Source of the DNA: Saprospiraceae bacterium
Lineage (GTDB): Bacteria; Bacteroidota; Bacteroidia; Chitinophagales; Saprospiraceae
Length of the DNA: 64,000 nt
Direction: 5' to 3'
NCBI GenBank assembly: GCA_958295895.1
Contig: CATQHI010000002.1
Location: 372,001 to 436,000 of the forward strand
Position 1 is the first letter of the stretch. The number at the start of each line of letters is the position of its first letter. A program made the translations under genes and the position numbers. The notes under the pieces were generated by a model, which had not been told where the DNA came from, did not search any database, and was given only the letters and a program-made list of their open reading frames with translations. Below, piece after piece: positions 43,306 through 53,008 of this stretch.

Positions 43306-45798
43306 CTACTCCCTCTTTCCAAACAGCCGCTTCACCCAGCTCTCCTTCCGTTCCTCCCGGCGCTCCTGGCGGCGATCCTCCCGTTCGAGCTCGCGGGCGA
43401 TGCGGTCGGCATAGTCGCGGGCGGACTCATTGCTGCGCCGGCGCTTGTCCTGTACCATATCTACGATCTGCTCGCGGGCGAACTGCCGCAGGCGGGCGGT
43501 GATGGCCCGGTCGGGGGCGAACTCATCGGTGTCGGCGTAGACGGGTAGCTCGTCGAGGTAGTCCGGGCAGTCGAGGAGAGCCAGGGTCATCTCGTCGAGG
43601 GCGGGGAAACTGCCGCCGCGATAGGCCTCCAGGCCCTTTGTGCGCTGTACTTTTTGCATAAAGGTGCCCCAGATGGGTAAAGCTGTAGCAGTGGCCGAGC
43701 CCCGGCTCAGGGTGCGGAAGTGGACGGCTGGGTATTCAGCGCCGACCCAGGTACCGACTACAAGTTTAGGGGTGAAGCCGAGGAACCACCCATCTGACTG
43801 ATCCTGGGTGGTGCCCGTCTTTCCGGCCAGCGCCCCCTGGATGCCGTAGGTGGAACGCAGCCGAGCACCGGTACCGCCATTTACCACGCCGGCCAGGAGG
43901 TAGGTGGCGATCTTGGCGGTCTGCGCGTCGAGTACCTGCCGGGTGGCGGTGGGGGGCTCGAACCGGACTAGCACCTTACCACTGGCGTCCTCGATACGGG
44001 CGAGGTAATGGATGCCGGCGGGGCGGCGGCCCTGGTTGGCAAAGGCGCTGTAGATGGTGTTCATCTCTACCAGATTCGCCTCTACGGTGCCAAGAGCAAT
44101 GCTCGGTACGGGCTGCACGGTTTGCTCTACCCCCATGCTGTTGATCTTTTCGGCCAGGATGGGTAGCCCGCTGCGAACGGCCAGGTTGACGGCCACAGTA
44201 TTGACGGACTTCGACAGGCCGCCGCGCATAGAGTAAGCCCCCTCGTACTTACTGCCCGGGTTGCCGGGGCGGTAATCGTCGTAGTCGGCATAAGTGACCT
44301 GCTCGGCGGCGGTGTACTCGCAGGGCAGTACCCCCGACTGGATCGCCGTAGCGTACACTACCGGCTTGATGGTCGAGCCTACCTGCCGCCGACTGCTCAC
44401 GTGGTCGTACTGCACGTAGCGGTAATCCATGCCCCCCACCCAGGCGCGCACGGTACCGGTGGCGGGCTCGGTGGCCAGCAGTCCGGCATTCATCAGCGTG
44501 AAGTAGTGCCGCAGGCTATCGAGAGGGCGCATCAAGGTATCGACCGGGCCACCCGTGCGCCAGTCGTACACCGTCATGGGGTGCGGCTTGCGGAGCTCAT
44601 CGAGGATGGCCTCGCTATTCAGTCCCTGCGCCGCCAGACTACGGTAGTGGGTACTTCGCTTCAGAACGGCCCAAAAGGCCTCGTTCCAGGGGGCCTCCTT
44701 ACTGGATGTCCAGTCCGCCGCCAGACTCTGCTGGATACGGGGTAGCTGCTCGCGCACGCTCTCTTCGGCCAGTTGCTGTAGCCGGGAGTCAATGGTGGTG
44801 TAGATGCGCAGTCCATCGCGGTCGATATCGTAGGGGCGGCCGTCGGGGTGGGGAATGTCGGCTAGTGCTCGCTGCACATCCCCACGCAGTCGCTGCCGGA
44901 AGTGGGCGGCCGAGCCTACGCGGTCGTTGTCGCGGCGGTAGTTCAGCACCAGGGGCAGTTGGGCAACGCTATCGGCTACGGTTTCGCTGATGCTGCCGTT
45001 CTTCGCCATCAGGGAGAGCACGACGTTGCGGCGACCGGTACTTTTATTGGGATGGCTCCGGGGGCTGTAGGTTGTATTGGCCTTGAGTAGTCCGACCAGC
45101 ACGGCGGCCTCCTGTAAATTCAACTTAGCGGCAGGTTTGGCGAAAAAGCGGTTGGCGGCCACCTCGATACCGTAGGCATCCTCGCCGAAGGGTACGGTAT
45201 TGAGGTAGAGGTTAAGGAGTTCCGGTTTAGTGTACACCTCCTCTAAGCGGCTGGCGATGACCATCTCGCGCAGTTTCATCTTCAGCACCCCGAGGCGGTC
45301 GTAGCGCTGCCGGGGGTAGAGCTGCTTGGCCAGTTGCTGGGAGATGGTGCTGCCCCCGCCGCCACTGCGGTCGCCCAGCAGCACCGTGCGGATCGCCACC
45401 CGCAGGAGCGCCCGCGCATCGATGCCCTGGTGCTCGAAGAAGCGCGCATCCTCGGTCGCCACCAGCGCCTCGGTGACGTAGGGGCTGATGGCCTGCGCCG
45501 GCACACTCACCCGGTTGATCTGGAAGTATTTGCCGAGTAGCGGCCCATCGGCGGCGTAGATGGAGGAGGCGTCGGCGTTTTCTATGCTGGCGAGCTCCTC
45601 CGCGGCGGGCAGGGGGCCATAGGCACCGAGCATCACTCCCGTAAACAGAAACGCAAAGAGCACGGCTACCATCAGCACCGGGATGGCGACCGCGATGAGG
45701 GTCAGCTTCGTCCAGCTAGACTGCTGTATATACTGTCGGCTGCGTCGGGCGAGCTGCCGCATACGGCCTGCTTTTTTCTGCGGACGGGGTTGCGCCAT
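43306..45798 (-). CDS. Penicillin-binding protein 1A, bifunctional transglycosylase/transpeptidase
   Basis: 830 residues. One N-terminal membrane span (TLIAVAIPVLMVAVLFAFLF) anchors it in the inner membrane. The GT51 transglycosylase domain has EDARFFEHQGID with the catalytic glutamate, GGGGSTISQQLAKQLY, and EMVIASRLEEVYTKPELLNLYLN. The transpeptidase domain has SxxK in STIKPVV, SxN in SVNTVAVN and KTGTT. It polymerises and cross-links peptidoglycan. C-terminal tail after about 760 is highly charged (RRQERREERKESW). The domain order and length are normal for the family. Confidence 0.93.
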   Translation of the reverse strand: MAQPRPQKKAGRMRQLARRSRQYIQQSSWTKLTLIAVAIPVLMVAVLFAFLFTGVMLGAYGPLPAAEELASIENADASSIYAADGPLLGKYFQINRVSVPAQAISPYVTEALVATEDARFFEHQGIDARALLRVAIRTVLLGDRSGGGGSTISQQLAKQLYPRQRYDRLGVLKMKLREMVIASRLEEVYTKPELLNLYLNTVPFGEDAYGIEVAANRFFAKPAAKLNLQEAAVLVGLLKANTTYSPRSHPNKSTGRRNVVLSLMAKNGSISETVADSVAQLPLVLNYRRDNDRVGSAAHFRQRLRGDVQRALADIPHPDGRPYDIDRDGLRIYTTIDSRLQQLAEESVREQLPRIQQSLAADWTSSKEAPWNEAFWAVLKRSTHYRSLAAQGLNSEAILDELRKPHPMTVYDWRTGGPVDTLMRPLDSLRHYFTLMNAGLLATEPATGTVRAWVGGMDYRYVQYDHVSSRRQVGSTIKPVVYATAIQSGVLPCEYTAAEQVTYADYDDYRPGNPGSKYEGAYSMRGGLSKSVNTVAVNLAVRSGLPILAEKINSMGVEQTVQPVPSIALGTVEANLVEMNTIYSAFANQGRRPAGIHYLARIEDASGKVLVRFEPPTATRQVLDAQTAKIATYLLAGVVNGGTGARLRSTYGIQGALAGKTGTTQDQSDGWFLGFTPKLVVGTWVGAEYPAVHFRTLSRGSATATALPIWGTFMQKVQRTKGLEAYRGGSFPALDEMTLALLDCPDYLDELPVYADTDEFAPDRAITARLRQFAREQIVDMVQDKRRRSNESARDYADRIARELEREDRRQERREERKESWVKRLFGKRE

Positions 45799-45962
45799 GC
45801 GGTAGTTGGTTTCAGGAAAAGTGTACGAGCGGTAACGCGCCGGCGGGCCGCATCTTGCAAACGGAAGCTTAAATATGCTGGGCAGCTAAGCTGCGTATAA
45901 TTGTGCACCATAGATTGATCACAGATTAGAAGCTGCTGCGCGACTTCGGTAGCAATGCACTA

Positions 45963-45997
45963 CAGGCTCGGGCCGGAGGCCACTCGACCTTGGTGCG
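45963..45997 (-). repeat. 'GAGGTCGAG' repeat, copy 3 (half unit)
   Basis: On the minus strand CGCACCAAGGTCGAG followed by GGCC-TCC-GGCC and CGAGCCTG; lies in the 255-bp gap between PBP1A and the receptor remnant, which holds no gene. Confidence 0.55.
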
Positions 45998-46053
45998 AGG
46001 CGAGCTAACCTTCTCCACCTCACCACGTTACCCCCCCGAATCCCCCCGGATAT

Positions 46054-47711
46054 ATGCGTGTAACTCTACTTCTTATTTTACTGTTTTCTTACGGTTTTGC
46101 CTACACCCAGGATGCCGCCCAACTCACCGGCCTCCTCCTTCAGGACGGCAACGGCGAGCCCCTCCCCTTCGCCACCGCCGTCGCCTACCGTAGCGGCGAT
46201 AGCACCATGGTCGCCAATGCCACCACCGATATCGATGGCAGCTTCGCGCTCAACGTCTCCCCCGGCAGCCGAGGTGCAGTTTCTGGGCTACGATAACCTG
46301 GTGATCAGCGGCATCGAGCTCACGGACGCCGCCCCCACCCGCGACCTCGGCACCCTGCGCATGGGCCAGAGCGGCGTGGCCCTTAAGACCGCTACACCAC
46401 CGAGACCGACCAGGACCGCGGCGGCATCGGCGGCAACCTTCAGCTTGGTACCGACTGGTTCATCAACGACCGCAGCCAGCTCACCGGCTCCCTGCGCTAC
46501 CGCCGTTCGAAGGACGATAACCGCACCAACGTCACCTACCGCGACTTCGACGGGGGCGGCAGCCTACTCACCACTACCGCACGCAATACCCTCGAGGACA
46601 GTGAGAACCAGAACCTCGAATCCTCCCTCAACTACAAGCGCACCTTCGCCCGCCACGAGGACCAGGAGCTCACGGCCGTAGTCCAGTACATCCTCGACGA
46701 CGACCTGGAGCTCTCCGACATCACCGAGTCGGCCAGCGACCGCCCCGATCCCCTGCGCCAGCGGGCGAGCTTCCCCAGTTCAACGACGAGCTCAACTATA
46801 CCGAGAATATCGGCGCGGCCTACTTCATCGCCAGTGGACAGTTTGGCCCCATCGGCACCCAGGTGGGACTGCGCGGCGAGCTCAGCGACGTGACGGCCGC
46901 ATTGGTCCGGGCGCAAGTCACCAACGAGCAGTACTACTTCAACCTCTTCCCCCAGCGCGGCCCTGACCTACCAGTTTTCCGAGACCAACCAGCTCCAACT
47001 CAGCTACAGCCGCCGCCTGAGCCGGCCCTACTTCCGCCTGCTCCTTCCTTTCTCCAACTTCAATAACCCCCGCAACAACTCCATCGGCAACCCCACCCTG
47101 CGCCCCGAGTACACCGATTCCTACGAGATAGGTATGTTGCGCTACCTACCCGCCGGCTCGCTGCTGGCCAGCGTCTACTACCGTTACACCACCGGGGTGA
47201 TCGAGCGGCTCATCCTGCCGGCCGACGACGGCACTACCATCCGCTTCCCCGTCAACCTGGGCGACCGCAATTCCTACGGCGTAGAGCTCAAACTTCCAGT
47301 ACGACCTGACCGACTGGTGGAAGTTCAACTCTGACTTTCAACCTCTATACCTCCCAAAGACGGAGGGCAGCTAACGGAGGCACCGATTACGGCGTCGACA
47401 TCACCGCCTGGAGCGGTTGGGCCGCCTCCACCCTCGACCTCACCGAGCGGCTACAGTCGCAGGTATCCTTCGACTACAACGCCCCCCGCAACACCCCCCA
47501 GGGCCGCGACCTGTCTACCTACGCCCTCGACGTGGGCCTATCCCTCAAGGGTTTTTCCGGCAAGGGCGACCTCACCCTCAGCGGCCGCGACCTCTTCAAC
47601 ACCCGCGTACAGCGCACCCTCATCGAGCAGCAGAACTACACCTCCGCCTCCGATTTTCAGTGGCGGTAGGCCCGCCAGGTAGTGCTTAGCCTAGTGTATC
47701 GCCTGGAGTAA
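46054..47711 (+). pseudogene. TonB-receptor-like outer-membrane beta-barrel protein, frameshifted and internally deleted
   Basis: Signal peptide (RVTLLLILLFSYGFAYTQ), then a carboxypeptidase-regulatory-like domain (LTGLLLQDGNGEPLPFATAV .. TTDIDGSFALNVSPG .. VQFLGYDNL .. LGTLRMGQSGVALK). The plug domain and first barrel strands that should follow are absent; sequence jumps to YTTETDQDRGGIGGNLQLG. Barrel pieces in several frames follow, such as LQLSYSRRLSRPYFRLL, NNSIGNPTLRPEYTDSYEIG and RDLFNTRVQRTLIEQQNY, ending RQVVLSLVYRLE with stop at 47709-47711. Length 1.66 kb is far below the usual 2.3-2.8 kb. Small shifts could be read errors, but loss of the plug cannot. Confidence 0.75.
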
Positions 47712-47722
47712 CGCGAATTACG

Positions 47723-47741
47723 TTGCACCTGCGACCGCGCC
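47723..47741 (+). repeat. GC-rich dispersed repeat, copy 10
   Basis: TTGCACCTGCGACCGCGCC between the receptor remnant and trkA. Confidence 0.7.
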
Positions 47742-47801
47742 CGTATGCTATGTGTTGGAGATTACCGACCTTTGCACGCGGCGTACCCTAATTTTCCCCC
47801 C

Positions 47802-49146
47802 ATGAATATAGTCATCGCCGGTGCCGGAGACGTAGGCTTTCACCTGGCCGAACTACTGGCCACCGAAAACCAGAACATCGTACTGATCGACAACGACCAG
47901 GAGGTGCTCGACTACGCCGGCTCCCACCTGGACGTGCTCACCGTGCGCGGCGACGCTACCAGCATCGCCACCCTGGAAACCGCCCGCGTCCGGAACGCCG
48001 ACCTGCTACTGGCCGTGACCACGAGTGAGCAGACGAATATGATGGCCGCCATCCTAAGCAAAAAGATGGGAGCCGGTCGTGTCATCGCCCGCGTGGACAA
48101 CGAGGAGTACCTCAATTGCGACGGCACCAGAGACGATCTGCTCCCTGGGCATCGACCAGCTCATCAGCCCCCGCCAGCTGGCCTCGCTGGAGATCGAGCG
48201 GCTGATCAAGAAGTGCTCCTTTACCGATAATCTACGAATTCGAGCGGGGGAAGCTCTCCCTGGTGGGCATCACCCCTGGCCAGTGATTCGCCCCTGGTGG
48301 GTAAGCAACTGCAGGAGGTAGAGGGGCTCAACAACCGCGAGGAGATGCAGCTCATCGCGATCCTGCGCGGTCACCAGACGATCACTCCCGCGGGGTAATA
48401 CCGAACTGAGGCGCCACGACCACATTTACTTCATTTCCCGGCCCGAAAACACAACCTGGTAGAGCACTTCGTAGGCAAAAAACCCCGCATCGGTGGTCAT
48501 TGCCATGATCATGGGTGGTACCGACCTGGCCATTGCCACCGCCCGCCGCCTACAGCACGACTACAATGTGACCATCGTCGAGAACAGTAAGAAGCGCTGC
48601 CAGCACATCACCGAGCTACTCGACAACGTGCTGGTCGTCAACGGCGACTACACCAACTTCGACCTGCTGGAGGAGGAGGGGCTGTCGAAGATGGACGCCT
48701 TCATGGCCCTGACCGAGAACAGTGAGACCAACATCATCGCCTGCCTCACGGCCCACAACCACGGTGTGTACAAGACCATCGCCCAGGTGGAGAATAAGGA
48801 GTATATCCACATTAGCCAGAATATCGGCGTGGACACGCTCATCAACAAGAAGCTACTGGCGGCCAACGACATCTTCCGCTACGTGCGCAAGGGCAACGTG
48901 GAAGCCATCACCAGCCTACAGGGCGTAGATGCCGAGGTGATCGAGTACGTCATCACCAAGAGCAACCGCCTGACCAAGCTACCCCTCAAGGACCTGCACT
49001 TTCCCAGCACGGCCCTGATCGGCGGCGTCATTCGCGGCGACGAGACGATCATCCCCAATGGCTCCAGTCAGCTCCAGCTCGGGGACCGCGTCATCGTATT
49101 CGCCAAGCCGGAGGCCCTGCGCCGGCTCGAGCAGTTATTCCGCTAG
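47802..49146 (+). pseudogene. trkA: Trk potassium uptake regulatory subunit, several frameshifts
   Basis: About 447 residues when repaired; TrkA is the NAD(H)-binding cytoplasmic gate of the Trk K+ channel. First RCK half: MNIVIAGAGDVGFHLAELLA, IDNDQEVLDYAG, VRGDATSIATLETA, ARVDNEEYLN. Frames change near 48130, 48235 and two or more times to 48490, with pieces LGIDQLISPRQLASLEIERLI, LVGKQLQEVEGLNNREEMQLIAI and HDHIYFISRPEN. Second half is intact from 48493 (VIAMIMGGTDLAIATARRL .. VVNGDYTNFDLLEEEGL .. GDRVIVFAKPEALRRLEQL). Four indels in 370 bases of a conserved gene suggest a locally bad sequence. Operon with trkH, gap six bases. Confidence 0.85.
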
Positions 49147-49152
49147 TCCGGT

Positions 49153-50634
49153 ATGCGGGAGTTGATCAATTACCGGCCCATCGCCCGTGTACTCAGCGTG
49201 TTGCTGCTCATCATCGGGGTGCTGATGTGGACGGGCATCCCCTTCAGCGCCTACTACGGCGAGACGCCCCTGCCGCTGCTCTACGCCGGGGGGACCACCA
49301 TCGTAGCCGCCGGACTACTCTGGCTGCTCAGCCACCGCAAAAAGCACGGGGTGCTGCCCAGCGTCGCCGAGCTGAGCATCCACAAGCGCGAGGGCTACCT
49401 CATCGTGGCCCTGAGCTGGGTAGCCATGACCAGCTTCGGTATGCTACCCTACCTCTACAGCGGCATGCTACCCTCGGTGCCCGACGCCCTCTTCGAGACG
49501 GTCTCGGGCATGACCACCACGGGAGCCTCTACGCTCACCGACATCGAGATCCAGCCCCGCGGCCTGCTGTACTGGCGCAGCCTTACGCAGTGGATCGGCG
49601 GCATGGGTATCATCGTGCTCACCGTGGCCATCCTGCCCCTGCTGGGCATTGGGGGTATCGAGCTCTTCGCGGCCGAGGCACCGGGGCCTACCTCCGATAA
49701 GCTGCACCCCCGCATCAGCGAGACGGCCAAGCGCCTGTGGTTCATCTACGTGGGCCTCACGGTACTAGAGGGCTTTTTGCTGTTTTTTGCCGGTATGTCG
49801 CCCTACGAGTCGGTCAACCACGCCCTGACCACCATGGCCACCGGCGGCTTCAGTACGCGCAATGCCTCGGCGGCAGCTTTTTCTCCTACCATTCAGTATA
49901 TCATGGTGGTGTTCATGTTCCTGGCCGGGGTCAACTACACGGTGCTCTACCTGAGCATCAAGGGGCGCTGGGCGGAGGTCTGGAAGAGTACGGAGCTCAA
50001 GGCCTACCTGTCACTGGTCGTACTACTTACGGGGCTCTTCACCGTACGTATCTGGTACCTTACGGACGCCGACTGGGAGCTGAGCTTCCGCGATAGCATC
50101 TTTCAGATCGTGAGCCTCATCACTACCACGGGCTACGTCTCGGCCGACTACACCAGCTGGGCGCCCAGCCTGACCATGATCTGCTTCGTGCTGCTCTTTC
50201 TGGGGGCCTGTGCGGGCTCCACGGCCGGCGGCATCAAGCTCATCCGCAACCTCGTTTTTTTCAAGAACAGCTACCTGGAGTTCAAGCGGCTGGTGCACCC
50301 CCAGGCTATCATCCCGCTCCGGCTCAACGGGCAGATCGTACCGGGCCGCATCATCACCCACATCTTCAATTTTCTGCTGCTGTACCTCATCATCTTCGTG
50401 CTCGGCTCGGTGGTACTCAGTATCCTGGGGTTAGATTTCACCACCGCCATCGGGGCCATGGCCACCAGCCTGGGCAACGTGGGGCCGGGCATTGGCGGGG
50501 TGGGCCCGGTCGACAATTTCGCCTGGCTCAGTCCCGAAATCAAGGTATTCCTTAGCTTCGTCATGATCGTCGGCCGCCTGGAGATCTTCACCGTGCTGGT
50601 GCTCTTCACCCCCTACTTCTGGCGGCTCAACTAG
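49153..50634 (+). CDS. trkH: Trk-type potassium channel subunit
   Basis: 493 residues, about ten hydrophobic spans, the usual TrkH size. It forms the membrane pore for K+ uptake gated by TrkA. Selectivity-filter-like loops with glycines are TTTGASTLTDIE, MATGGFSTRN, TTTGYVSADY and LGNVGPGIGGVGP, as in the four-fold pseudo-symmetric channel. The gene is intact although its upstream partner is broken. Start ATG 49153 lies six bases after the trkA stop. Confidence 0.93.
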   Translation: MRELINYRPIARVLSVLLLIIGVLMWTGIPFSAYYGETPLPLLYAGGTTIVAAGLLWLLSHRKKHGVLPSVAELSIHKREGYLIVALSWVAMTSFGMLPYLYSGMLPSVPDALFETVSGMTTTGASTLTDIEIQPRGLLYWRSLTQWIGGMGIIVLTVAILPLLGIGGIELFAAEAPGPTSDKLHPRISETAKRLWFIYVGLTVLEGFLLFFAGMSPYESVNHALTTMATGGFSTRNASAAAFSPTIQYIMVVFMFLAGVNYTVLYLSIKGRWAEVWKSTELKAYLSLVVLLTGLFTVRIWYLTDADWELSFRDSIFQIVSLITTTGYVSADYTSWAPSLTMICFVLLFLGACAGSTAGGIKLIRNLVFFKNSYLEFKRLVHPQAIIPLRLNGQIVPGRIITHIFNFLLLYLIIFVLGSVVLSILGLDFTTAIGAMATSLGNVGPGIGGVGPVDNFAWLSPEIKVFLSFVMIVGRLEIFTVLVLFTPYFWRLN

Positions 50635-50644
50635 CGGTTCAGGG

Positions 50645-50663
50645 GGCGGGGCCGCCGGTGCGG
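50645..50663 (-). repeat. GC-rich dispersed repeat, copy 11
   Basis: GGCGGGGCCGCCGGTGCGG, a two-mismatch variant just after the trkH stop. Confidence 0.5.
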
Positions 50664-50695
50664 TGTGCGTGGAGCGGCGTAAGACAGTATAGCTC

Positions 50696-51235
50696 GTGAC
50701 CCTGAATGAGTACCGGCCCACCGATTTTTCCCTAGCCCCCGTCCGCAATCCGCTGGACGAGGTGCGGTGGTGGCGGTACTTGGGCGGTAGGGCGTACGTT
50801 AATCCTCTTCATGATCTGCTATATGCAATGTCGCGTAATCCTAGTTCGGCCGAAAAGCATCGGGATCTGGGCCGGCGGCAGATGATCTTCGGAGAGTTAT
50901 CACTTTCTGTTATAGAAATCACCGGTGAAGGGTCCAGCTACCGGTACGAGAATCTCGGACAGTTGAAGTGTGACTACACTTGTTTTTACGACCCCAGTAA
51001 TCCAATGGTAGGGAGTGCGTACTTTCTGCGGGTCTCTTTTGTTAGCTGGAATCAAGGACACACTATTGATCTAGCAGTCCACCGGGGACAGTGCAAGCGA
51101 CTTTTTCAGGATCTCTACGCCCAGCGCGTCCGCTTCCAGGAGTACTACATGGGCTCCCGCTCCTTCCTGCTCGATACTGAGATCCCCTACAAACGCATCC
51201 AGGAGCTCAAGGCTGAGTACGGCATCGACTGGTAA
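50696..51235 (+). CDS. Conserved-looking cytoplasmic protein, unknown
   Basis: 179 residues with a GTG start at 50696 (no in-frame ATG nearby). No signal peptide or membrane span. Aromatic-rich: VRWWRYLGGRAYVNPLHDLLY, CDYTCFYDPSNPMVGSAYFLRVSFVSW, YYMGSRSFLLDTEIPYKRIQEL. I do not recognise the family. Good coding character over its full length and a clean intergenic position support it as real. Confidence 0.6.
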   Translation: MTLNEYRPTDFSLAPVRNPLDEVRWWRYLGGRAYVNPLHDLLYAMSRNPSSAEKHRDLGRRQMIFGELSLSVIEITGEGSSYRYENLGQLKCDYTCFYDPSNPMVGSAYFLRVSFVSWNQGHTIDLAVHRGQCKRLFQDLYAQRVRFQEYYMGSRSFLLDTEIPYKRIQELKAEYGIDW

Positions 51236-51270
51236 GCCTTCTCCGGAGGGCGCGCCCTAGCCAGCAACGC

Positions 51271-51714
51271 CTAATTAGCCGCCAGCCAGGTACGCCGCAG
51301 CATGCGACAGGCCCGCTCACTACCGGGATCGTCGACGGCCAGCTGCATCTGAGCGATGGCGGTGTGCATGAGTTGCTGGGCGGCTGCACTGTCCCCGGCG
51401 CAGGCGTGGGTGCTATCCGGGCGAGCGAAGTAATAGTGGACCTGGTAGTTACCGGCCGTTCCACCACCGGCCGTGCACCTGCGGCCCCGCCCAAAGTGGC
51501 TACTTAGGGGAAAAGTGTGGGAGGGATAGTCTAGGTGATGCAGAGGATGCTGTCGGTGAGTGAGGGTACCGCTGCCGTCGCCGTGTACACGTAAGTGCCA
51601 GCCGTCGGGGGTGTCTAGTTCTACGTAGTCAAGGGGAGAGGCGGAAGTGGGCGGCTGACTATGGGCACAGCCGAGCAGAAGCAACAGACCGGTAAGTAGG
51701 GTGGGCGTAGGCAT
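51271..51714 (-). CDS. Small lipoprotein, unknown function
   Basis: 147 residues with a lipoprotein signal MPTPTLLTGLLLLLGC (lipobox LLLG-C16). The rest (DYVELDTPDGWHLRVHGDGSGTLTH .. YQVHYYFARPDSTHACAGDSAAAQQLMHTAIAQM) has no family I recognise. A copy of the GC-rich repeat lies inside the coding frame (51473-51491) and encodes GRGRRCTA, which looks like foreign filler between two normal stretches. Confidence 0.6.
   Translation of the reverse strand: MPTPTLLTGLLLLLGCAHSQPPTSASPLDYVELDTPDGWHLRVHGDGSGTLTHRQHPLHHLDYPSHTFPLSSHFGRGRRCTAGGGTAGNYQVHYYFARPDSTHACAGDSAAAQQLMHTAIAQMQLAVDDPGSERACRMLRRTWLAAN
51473..51491 (+). repeat. GC-rich dispersed repeat, copy 12
   Basis: GTGCACCTGCGGCCCCGCC within the lipoprotein gene, on the strand opposite to its coding direction. 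Confidence 0.75.
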
Positions 51715-51752
51715 GGCAACTATACCGATGCGGTGGGGGTTGGCTTTGGCGT

Positions 51753-53008
51753 ATGCAGTTTGAAAACTATACCCTTGCCAACGGGCTGCAGGTACTGCTC
51801 CACCACGATCCGGAGCGTACCGTGGTCACCGTCAACGTGCTTTACAAGGTGGGTAGCCGCAACGACCCGCCCCACCGCACTGGCTTTGCCCACCTGTTCG
51901 AGCACCTGATGTTCGCCGGCTCGAAGCACGTACCCAACTTCGATGATGCGCTGCAGCTAGCCGGGGGGGAGAATAACGCCGTGACCAGTAGCGACTACAC
52001 CCTGTACTACGACGTGCTGCCGGCCGAAAACGTGGAGACCGCCCTGTGGCTGGAGAGCGACCGGATGCGGCAACTGCGCTTCAGTGAGCGGTCACTGGAG
52101 AACGAAAAGCGGGTGGTGGTGGAGGAGTTTCGGGAGACCTGCCTGGAGCAGCCCTACGGCGATCTATACCACCACTTCAACGCGCTGATCTACCGCGAGC
52201 ACCCCTACCGCTGGCCGGTGATCGGGCAGGACATCGGCCACATCCAGCAGGCGAGGCGACGCTGGGGGAGGTCAGGGACTTCTACGCGCGCTACTACCGA
52301 CCGGATAACGCCGTCCTGTGCCTAGCCGGCTGCTTTGACGCGACCACGATCCGGGAGCGCATCGCACAGTGGTTCGGGGACATCCCGCCCTCCGACCCCG
52401 CCCTGCCCCGGCCGGCCATCGCCCCGGAGCCCGAGCAGGAGGGGCCCCGGCAGCAGACGGTGTACGGAGAGGTACCCAGTCCGGTGATCTACCTGCACTA
52501 CCGTACGGTGGACCGGCTGCACCCGGACTTCCCCGCCACCGACGTGCTCAGCTTTCTGCTGGGGGGCGGGCGCTCCTCGTGGCTGTACCGGCGGTTGGTG
52601 CGGAATACGGAACTCTACGCCGAGGTCAGCGCCGGCATCAACGACAACCTGGAGTACGGGGGCATCATCGTGGAGGCGCGGCCGAGTGAGGATGTCGCCT
52701 ACGCTAGGGCCTACGGTGCACTGTCGGCCGCTATTGACGCGCTGCTGGAGCAGGGCATCGGAGAGGAGGAGTTGGCCAAGGTAATCCACCAGCTGGAGCA
52801 GCGCAACCACTACCGGGAGGCCAACATCAGCAACCGGGCCAACGAACTGGTCTTCTACGCCGCCCTGGGCGAGCCGGAGCTGATCAATACGGAGATGGAG
52901 CGCTACCTGGCGCTCACCGTAGACGAGCTCAACCGAGTCGCCCGGAAGTACCTCGTGGCGGAGCGGCGGGTGCTGCTGGAGTACCTCAGCGCGCCAGTAG
53001 AATCGTAG
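51753..53008 (+). pseudogene. M16-family zinc peptidase, one frameshift
   Basis: About 418 residues when repaired. The inverted zinc motif HLFEH (H47, E50, H51) with the downstream ENEKRVVVEEFRE supplying the third ligand is that of M16 (insulinase/pitrilysin) peptidases. The frame changes about 52245-52255 inside HIQQA|TLGEVRDFYARYYRPDNAVLCLAG; both parts are otherwise continuous (YLHYRTVDRLHPDF, FLLGGGRSSWLYRRLV, ISNRANELVFYAALG). M16 enzymes degrade peptides in the periplasm or cytoplasm; no signal peptide is visible. Likely a read error. Overlaps the end of the following convergent gene by 23 bases. Confidence 0.87.
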
